Source: UBA1660 sp964462035 (GTDB lineage Bacteria; Myxococcota_A; Polyangia; Polyangiales; Houyiibacteriaceae). From it: a DNA stretch of 64,000 bases. Under the pieces are notes generated by a model. That model ran no database searches and was not told the DNA's origin. It saw nothing but the letters and a program-made list of their open reading frames with translations. Location of the stretch: positions 1 through 64,000 of the forward strand of contig CAYXAP010000031.1 of the NCBI GenBank assembly GCA_964462035.1, written 5' to 3'. Made by a program: the position numbers and the translations under genes. Below are positions 59,292 to 64,000 of this stretch, one piece after another. The first letter of the stretch is position 1. Each line of letters begins with the position of its first letter.

Positions 59292-60410
59292 ATGTGTGGG
59301 AACGACCGGTGGCTCGCTCTTGGGTTCGCCCTGCTCGTGGCGCTGGGTTGCGGCGACGACGACCGGGTCGACGACGGGCCCACCAGGGACTCGGGCCCGG
59401 CGGAGAGCGACATGGCGACGGCGCCCGACGCCTTCGAAGGCGACGCGGGCCGTGGCTGCGCCTGCGCGCCGGGCCTGCATCAGGAGCTCATCTTCCTGAT
59501 GAGCGCCGACGGCGAGCTCTGGAGCTTCGACCCCCGCTCCGACGAGTTCGCCTTCGTGGCGGGGCCGGTGTGTGGGGGCGAAGTGCCCTTCTCGATGGCG
59601 GTCGACGAGCGCGGCCTCGCGTGGATCCTCGGCATCGAGTCGATGAGCTTCCAGACCATCGACGTCAACGATCCCGGCCCGTGCGAGGAGTCGCCCTACC
59701 TGCGGCGCAATCCGGACTTCGGGCTGGTCGGTACCTCTTTCGTGGCCGAGTCCGAGACCAACCCCTGCAGCGACCTCTATGTGCAGACCTACTCGGGCGA
59801 TGGCTCCTTCGACGAGGGCGAGGACCTCGGTCGACTCGGGGTGATCGACCCCGACTCGGGGGATCTCACCGACATCGGGTCGCTCGACTACGACGGCGGC
59901 GAGCTCACGGGGACGGGCGACGGTCGCCTCTACGCGTTCACCGGCGTGGACCCCGTGAAGATCGTGGAGCTCGACCGCGCGACCGGCGCCGAGCTCGACG
60001 TCTTCCCGCTCGAGGGGCTCAACAAGACGAACGCATCCGCCGTCGCGTTCTACGGCGGCTCGATCTACATCTTCACCGAGGCGGTCGACGAGGGCTGTGA
60101 GCCCTGCCTGCAGGCCGAGTGCGCGACCGACCTGGCCAACTGCCGCGCGGACGAGGTCTGCGCCGAGCACCTGCAGTGCGTGCTCGAGACCGCGATGATG
60201 ACCGACGCCTGCGGCGGATTCCTCACCGAGGCGGTCCGGAGCTGCGTGATCACCTGCGAAGAGACCTGCGCGGTCAGCCCGCGTTTCCGCGAGAGCAAGG
60301 TCATCCGGCTCGACCTGGAGACGCGGGAGTTCGAGACGGTCGTGCCGACGGGCCCGATTCGAGTGGTCGGCGCGGCGAGCTCGCCGTGCGTGCCGGTGAC
60401 CTTGATCTGA
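59292..60410 (+). CDS. Cys-rich lipoprotein with propeller-like repeats
   Basis: A 372-residue lipoprotein (lipobox LVALGC, Cys20, then GDDDRVDDG). The N-terminal two thirds contain beta repeats (GELWSFDPRSDEFAFVAGPVCG; DERGLAWILGIESMSFQTIDVNDPG; GRLYAFTGVDPVKIVELDRATGAEL). The last third holds paired cysteines (CEPCLQAECATDLANCRADEVCAEHLQC; ACGGFLTEAVRSCVITCEETC). Function unknown. The start lies 6 bp from the open frame of the divergent gene, but 138 bp from its preferred start. Confidence 0.8.
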   Translation: MCGNDRWLALGFALLVALGCGDDDRVDDGPTRDSGPAESDMATAPDAFEGDAGRGCACAPGLHQELIFLMSADGELWSFDPRSDEFAFVAGPVCGGEVPFSMAVDERGLAWILGIESMSFQTIDVNDPGPCEESPYLRRNPDFGLVGTSFVAESETNPCSDLYVQTYSGDGSFDEGEDLGRLGVIDPDSGDLTDIGSLDYDGGELTGTGDGRLYAFTGVDPVKIVELDRATGAELDVFPLEGLNKTNASAVAFYGGSIYIFTEAVDEGCEPCLQAECATDLANCRADEVCAEHLQCVLETAMMTDACGGFLTEAVRSCVITCEETCAVSPRFRESKVIRLDLETREFETVVPTGPIRVVGAASSPCVPVTLI

Positions 60411-60438
60411 GCGCGGCTCCGGTTCGCGGAGCCGCGGC

Positions 60439-61713
60439 TCACTCCGCTCCGTCGCGCAGCTCGGTCATCCAGCGGGACAGACCGCCCTGCGGGTGAGCCT
60501 CGAGGTAGCGCTCCGCGATGGCTCGCGCATCCGCGGAGCGACCGAGTCGCACCAGCAGCCGTGCCTCGAGACCGAGTCGACGCTCTTCGAGCGCGGCGGG
60601 CGTGGGCGCCGCCTGGAGCGACGCGAGTGCGCCGCTCGGATCGCTCAGCCGCTGGAAGCGGAGCTGCGCCGCTTCGAAGGCCGCTGTCCCGTTGCCGCCG
60701 CGCGCGACCTCGTCATAGCGGTCCGCGGCGTCCGAGTAGCGCCCCAGCGCACGGAGCGCGTCGGCTTCGAGCTGGGTCCAGCCGCGGGCGGCCGCGGTGC
60801 TGCGGGCGCGTTCGTAGTCGCCCTGCGCGAGCCACGCCTGGACGTCGCTCCGGGCAACGCGGGCGGGTCGGCGCGTGGGCTGGGAGCTCGGCTCCGACTC
60901 CGACCACTCGCCGAGAACCGACTCCGACTCCGACTCCGCGAGCCGATCACCGAGAACCGACTCCGACTCCGAGGGGCGCTCGCCGAGAACCGACTCCGAC
61001 TCCGACTCCGCGAGCCGATCGCCGAGATCCGGCTCCGGGCTCCGATCCCGACGAGCCTCCGCCGCCGCCGCGCTCGCCACCCGGGTCCGCTCCTCCGCCC
61101 GCGCCGCCACCGCAGTCGCAGCTTCGTCCGCGAGTGGACCCGAGTCCCAGGCGACCGTCTCGCCGCGTCGCCACATCTGGCTCTCGCCGAGCGTGACCAC
61201 CGAGCCCTGGCGCTCCACTTCGACGCGGCCCTCGTACACCCGGACCACCGTCTCTTCCCCGGCTTCGACCGAGAACACCGTGCCTCGGACCCGCACCACG
61301 CCGTCGGGGGTCACGACCTCGAAACGCCCGTCGTCGCCGAGGGGCTCTACGTCGAAGAGCACCAGCCCCTCGCTCAGCTCGAGTCGCCGAACCAGCGGTC
61401 CCTGCTCGAGCACCTCGAAGTGAGCACCCGGGCTGGCGACGAGGACGTCGCCGCTGGCCAGCCGCGCCTGGAGTGGCGGCTGCTTCGCGTTGTGCCCGCC
61501 GAGCAGATACCCGCCGCCGAGGGCGAGCAGCATCACGGCCGCGGCCGCGAGCCACCAGCCACGCCGACGCTCGGTTGGTGGGGCTTCGGCACTCCCTTCG
61601 TCGTCCGCGTCGAGGGCAGCCCCGATCATCCGGTCGAGGTCGTCCAGCGCCAGGGGCGGAGGCGAGTCCCGATGGGCGATGCGGCCCAGCTCGTCGATCA
61701 GCTCGTCGCTCAT
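60439..61713 (-). CDS. FecR-like membrane protein with TPR-like C-terminus
   Basis: A 424-residue protein: cytoplasmic N-terminus (1-50), one membrane helix (52-72, GWWLAAAAVMLLALGGGYLLG), a periplasmic FecR-type domain (85-185: LASGDVLVASPGAHFEVLEQGPLVRRLELSEGLVLFDV... RVRGTVFSVEAGEETVVRVYEGRVEV), a Ser/Glu repeat linker (231-275) encoded by a dispersed DNA repeat, and a C-terminal TPR-like region (LAQGDYERARSTAAARGWTQLEADALRALGRY). It overlaps the ECF sigma gene by 4 bp, so it probably acts as anti-sigma or signal transducer. Confidence 0.88.
   Translation of the reverse strand: MSDELIDELGRIAHRDSPPPLALDDLDRMIGAALDADDEGSAEAPPTERRRGWWLAAAAVMLLALGGGYLLGGHNAKQPPLQARLASGDVLVASPGAHFEVLEQGPLVRRLELSEGLVLFDVEPLGDDGRFEVVTPDGVVRVRGTVFSVEAGEETVVRVYEGRVEVERQGSVVTLGESQMWRRGETVAWDSGPLADEAATAVAARAEERTRVASAAAAEARRDRSPEPDLGDRLAESESESVLGERPSESESVLGDRLAESESESVLGEWSESEPSSQPTRRPARVARSDVQAWLAQGDYERARSTAAARGWTQLEADALRALGRYSDAADRYDEVARGGNGTAAFEAAQLRFQRLSDPSGALASLQAAPTPAALEERRLGLEARLLVRLGRSADARAIAERYLEAHPQGGLSRWMTELRDGAE
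60889..61023 (-). repeat. Dispersed GAGTCG/TTCTCGG short repeat, copy B
   Basis: On the minus strand this stretch holds (GGAGTC)n runs and three copies of AGTCGGTTCTCGG (60911-60923, 60950-60962, 60983-60995), separated by GCGAGC- and GATCGG-type variants. It encodes ESESESVLGE repeats (residues 231-275) of the FecR-like protein. The same 13-mer occurs at 37110-37155 antisense to a different gene. Confidence 0.85.
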
Positions 61714-62282
61714 CGTCCCCTCCGCTGGGCGAGGGCCTTCATGTAGGGGTCGCTCGAGAGCCGCTCGGCGACTGCCGCCCGGGCGTGACTGAGGCGGGTG
61801 CGCATCGCGTTCGGGGAGCACCCCTCGACCTCGGCGGCCTCGCGCGGCTCGAGCCCTTCGACGCAGCAGAGCAGGAACGCCATCCGCCGGTTCGGCGGGA
61901 GCTCCTCGAGGCAGCGGTGGAGCCGCCGGAGCGCCTCGCGGTCCATCGCGCGCGACTCCGGGTCGATCTCGTCCGGCGGCGGTGGCACCAGGGCCAGCGC
62001 CTCCTGCTTCTTGCGCTTGCCGAAGTAGCGGTAGGCCACCCGAACGGTGATCCGGCGCGCAAAGGTCCGAACGCTGCTTCGCCCCTCGAAGGTGGGCAGG
62101 GCCTTGGCCAGCGCCACGAGCGCGTCCTGGTTCGCGTCGTCGAGGTCGGGGCGGGGCCCGAGCATGCGGTGGAGCCAGCGGCGGACATCGGGCTGGAGCT
62201 CACGGAGAGCGGTCTCGAGCGCCCGCCGGTCGCCGGACCGGAGCGCGTCGACGCTGGGCATCTGCCCATCGGTGGGGCGCAT
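61710..62282 (-). CDS. ECF-type RNA polymerase sigma factor
   Basis: A 190-residue sigma factor (ATG 62282, MRPTDGQMPSVDALRSGDRRALE). Region 2 is recognisable as PDLDDANQDALVALAKALPTFEGRSSVRTFARRITVRVAYRYF (residues ~45-87), and region 4 as LPPNRRMAFLLCCVEGLEPREAAEVEGCSPNAMRTRLSHARAAVAERL (~129-175). It would direct transcription from its own and unknown promoters. The stop overlaps the FecR-like gene (ATGA), typical of sigma/anti-sigma pairs. Upstream 117 bp separate it from the next minus-strand gene. Confidence 0.92.
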   Translation of the reverse strand: MRPTDGQMPSVDALRSGDRRALETALRELQPDVRRWLHRMLGPRPDLDDANQDALVALAKALPTFEGRSSVRTFARRITVRVAYRYFGKRKKQEALALVPPPPDEIDPESRAMDREALRRLHRCLEELPPNRRMAFLLCCVEGLEPREAAEVEGCSPNAMRTRLSHARAAVAERLSSDPYMKALAQRRGR

Positions 62283-62399
62283 CGATCGGGGGTCCTCAGG
62301 CACGGGCTCGGGAGTCCATCGTCGCCCCTGTGGGGCGGCGCGCTGCCAACGTTGCACGTGGGCGGCCATTTTTCTCGTCGCGGCGCTCATCACTCGCGC

Positions 62400-64000
62400 T
62401 CAAAAGGCCCGGACGCCGACGAAGACGCTCGGCCAGAGGTGGTTGCGCCACTGCTGGATGTCCAAACCCGTGGACGCGGTGTCTGCCGGTCCCAGGTCGA
62501 CGGCCCAAGGGACATAGGAGCTCTCGTCGGCGTAGGTGGTCAGCACGTTCAGCGATGCACCGAACACCAGGGCGAAGCGCCGGTGGAGCGCGACCTGGGT
62601 GACCAGGCGCAGTGAGGTCAGGACTTCCGAGCCGAGCTCGTTGGGGAGCGCGTCGGTGCCCTGGAAGTCGTGGAGGTAGTGGGACACCAGGTCGACGTCG
62701 AGCGCGAAGCGCTCGCGGATCGGGAAGTGGCCACCGACTCCGATGCCCGCGGCGAGGACCGCGTCCTCGTCACCGAAGGGCGCGCGACCGCCGATGGAGT
62801 AGATCCAGTGCCAGCGTTCGGCCCCGTGCTTCACCATGGCGAAGCCGAAGCCGTCCGCGCCGTAGGTGACCTCGAGGTGGGTGCGCCCGCCGCGGACGAC
62901 GTTGATGAGCCCGAGCGAGAACTTCGTCCCGCGGGAGATGTTCACCACGCCGAGCTGAACACCGTCGTACTCGGCGCTCTGGATGTTGAGCGAGCCGACC
63001 TGCAGTCCGCTTCCGCCGCGGGCATAGTTCACGCCCGAGGTGGCCTGCACGCCGTAGAAGGCGCCGGTCGCGAGGTTCAGACCCGAGCTGAGCTGGGCGC
63101 CGCGGCCCTCGCCGACCACCACGTTCACGCCCGAGGTGGCCTGGACACCGCGGAAGGTGCCCACGTTCACGTTGGCGCCCGCCGAGAGCTGCGCCCCACG
63201 CATCGTGCCGTGGTTCCAGTTGGCACCCGCCGCGGCCATCACGCCGGTCGAGTCGGCCGTGCTCACGTTGAGTCCGGCGCTCAAGGCCACGCCATCGACG
63301 CCACCGCTGAGCGTCCCGAGGATGCCGAGCGAGAGGTTGCGACGACCGCGTCCCTGGGGCACCGAGGACGCGCCGACGTAGGGTGCGAAGTCTGCACCGA
63401 ACCACCAACCGTCGGGCTCCTCGGGCTCGGGCTGCGGCTCTGGCTCAGGGGCCTCGGGTTGCGGCTCCGGCTGCTCGTCCTCGGGTTGCGGCTGCGGCTG
63501 CTCGGCCTCGGGTTGCGGCTCCGGCTCCGGCTCGCTCTCGACTTCCGGCTCGGGAACCACCGTCGCCACCTCTGGCTCGACGATCACTTCCACCGATTCG
63601 TCGCCGAGCACCGCCTCCGCGCTCCGTGAGCCGGCCACGACGCGGGCGCTGCCGCCGTCCGCCACGAACTCGCCGCCTTCGCTCTCGACGGAGACCTGGA
63701 CCCGGACCCGCAGCCGCTGGGGCGGGGAGACCAGCTCGTCGAGGAGCGACGCGGCCACCGCCGCGAAGGCGCGTGGCTCTGCCAGCTCCAACGTGGTCGG
63801 CAGCGGCGCGTGGCGGGGGGATTCGCCCGCGGCGTCGACCACCCGCACGAGCACGCCTTCCTCCGGCCCCTGCTCGACCCAGAGTGTGGCGCGCGCACCG
63901 GCTTCCTGAGCCGCCGCCTGGGCCGTCGCGGCGCGCTGCAGCGCGGTCGGACCTTCGACCGCGCCGCTGGGCACCACTCGCCATCCGTCGCCCGCGATGG
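62400..64000 (-). CDS. Repeat-containing surface-type protein (5' end beyond window)
   Basis: The frame is open to the window edge, so the N-terminus is missing; at least 533 residues are visible. The first part is a compact domain (WRVVPSGAVEGPTALQRAATAQ...LELAEPRAFAAVAASLLDEL). A Pro/Glu/Gln linker follows (EPEVESEPEPEPQPEAEQP...). Then ~10 repeats of about 18-20 residues with 'G-x-N-x-x-x-G-x-x-x-G-x-Q' periodicity (SAGANVNVGTFRGVQ; SSGLNLATGAFYGVQ; VGSLNIQSAEYDGVQ; LGVVNISRGTKFS), like the surface repeats of LA_2272-type proteins. The last 130 residues look like a beta-barrel end (RFALVFGASLNVL... VFVGVRAF, ending in Phe). Probably an outer-membrane protein. Confidence 0.8.
   Translation of the reverse strand, partial: IAGDGWRVVPSGAVEGPTALQRAATAQAAAQEAGARATLWVEQGPEEGVLVRVVDAAGESPRHAPLPTTLELAEPRAFAAVAASLLDELVSPPQRLRVRVQVSVESEGGEFVADGGSARVVAGSRSAEAVLGDESVEVIVEPEVATVVPEPEVESEPEPEPQPEAEQPQPQPEDEQPEPQPEAPEPEPQPEPEEPDGWWFGADFAPYVGASSVPQGRGRRNLSLGILGTLSGGVDGVALSAGLNVSTADSTGVMAAAGANWNHGTMRGAQLSAGANVNVGTFRGVQATSGVNVVVGEGRGAQLSSGLNLATGAFYGVQATSGVNYARGGSGLQVGSLNIQSAEYDGVQLGVVNISRGTKFSLGLINVVRGGRTHLEVTYGADGFGFAMVKHGAERWHWIYSIGGRAPFGDEDAVLAAGIGVGGHFPIRERFALDVDLVSHYLHDFQGTDALPNELGSEVLTSLRLVTQVALHRRFALVFGASLNVLTTYADESSYVPWAVDLGPADTASTGLDIQQWRNHLWPSVFVGVRAF

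Noticed and set aside
60889..61023. Spaced direct repeats resembling a small CRISPR array.
   Set aside because: Units are GGAGTC runs inside a continuous coding frame, spacing is irregular, spacers are not unique, and no cas genes are present.

Overview
The window is compact, very GC-rich chromosomal DNA, with third codon positions almost always G or C, GTG and TTG starts, and ATGA/GTGA gene overlaps. The gene set points to a Myxococcota (deltaproteobacterial) bacterium: about sixteen predicted lipoproteins, many with a 'GCGDDD' lipobox followed by an Asp/Glu/Pro linker; a MopE-like Cys/Asp-rich lipoprotein; a papain-like protease fused to P-domains; a DUF4266/DUF3570 pair; and a cycloeucalenol cycloisomerase homologue. 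A Sandaracinus-type lineage would fit, but the genus is my inference. No rRNA, CRISPR array, insertion sequence or prophage was seen. One tRNA-Leu(CAG) is present.

Layout. 1-2.1 kb: a long imperfect palindrome, a candidate orphan toxin-domain/immunity pair and an ankyrin-repeat protein. 2.1-10.1 kb: DUF3570/DUF4266, lipoproteins, an N6-adenine DNA methylase divergent from glutathione synthetase (gshB), and a beta-propeller lipoprotein overlapping gshB. 10.2-14.8 kb: a cluster of hairpins, a cysteine-protease/P-domain lipoprotein, a MopE-like protein and a PLP enzyme. 14.8-21.3 kb: TPR/HEAT proteins, an Fn3 lipoprotein, and a minus-strand run of cyclic-nucleotide-binding protein, Mpl murein ligase and inositol monophosphatase. 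21.4-24.4 kb: a possible small Arg-rich protein, a lipoprotein, an AsmA-like protein, a frameshifted DUF2254 remnant and a glutaredoxin-fold protein without the active-site cysteine. 24.4-36.2 kb: a molybdopterin oxidoreductase, LRR protein, serine hydrolase, orphan GspC, RdgC with a partner, and an Fe-S type uracil-DNA glycosylase. 36.2-41.6 kb: a transglutaminase-like membrane protein, the otsA-otsB trehalose operon and an aldo/keto reductase with Trp in place of the catalytic Tyr. 41.6-50.5 kb: YciI and AraC proteins, an amidase, a MATE pump, a CysQ-like phosphatase, an orphan histidine kinase, an Smr protein and the tRNA. 50.5-64 kb: a lipoprotein methyltransferase, the cycloeucalenol cycloisomerase homologue, surface lipoproteins (beta-helix, DUF4156, vWA), an MFS transporter, thioredoxin, PQQ-like repeats, an ECF sigma/FecR-TPR pair, and a beta-rich repeat protein running off the right edge.

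Genes that probably work together are otsA-otsB (trehalose synthesis), Mpl with its monophosphatase neighbour (cell-wall recycling context), the ECF sigma factor with the membrane FecR-like protein, and DUF4266 with DUF3570. The most unusual features are a dispersed short DNA repeat built into the coding regions of two unrelated genes in opposite orientations, the orphan toxin/immunity-like module beside a long palindrome, and the eukaryote-type sterol isomerase homologue.
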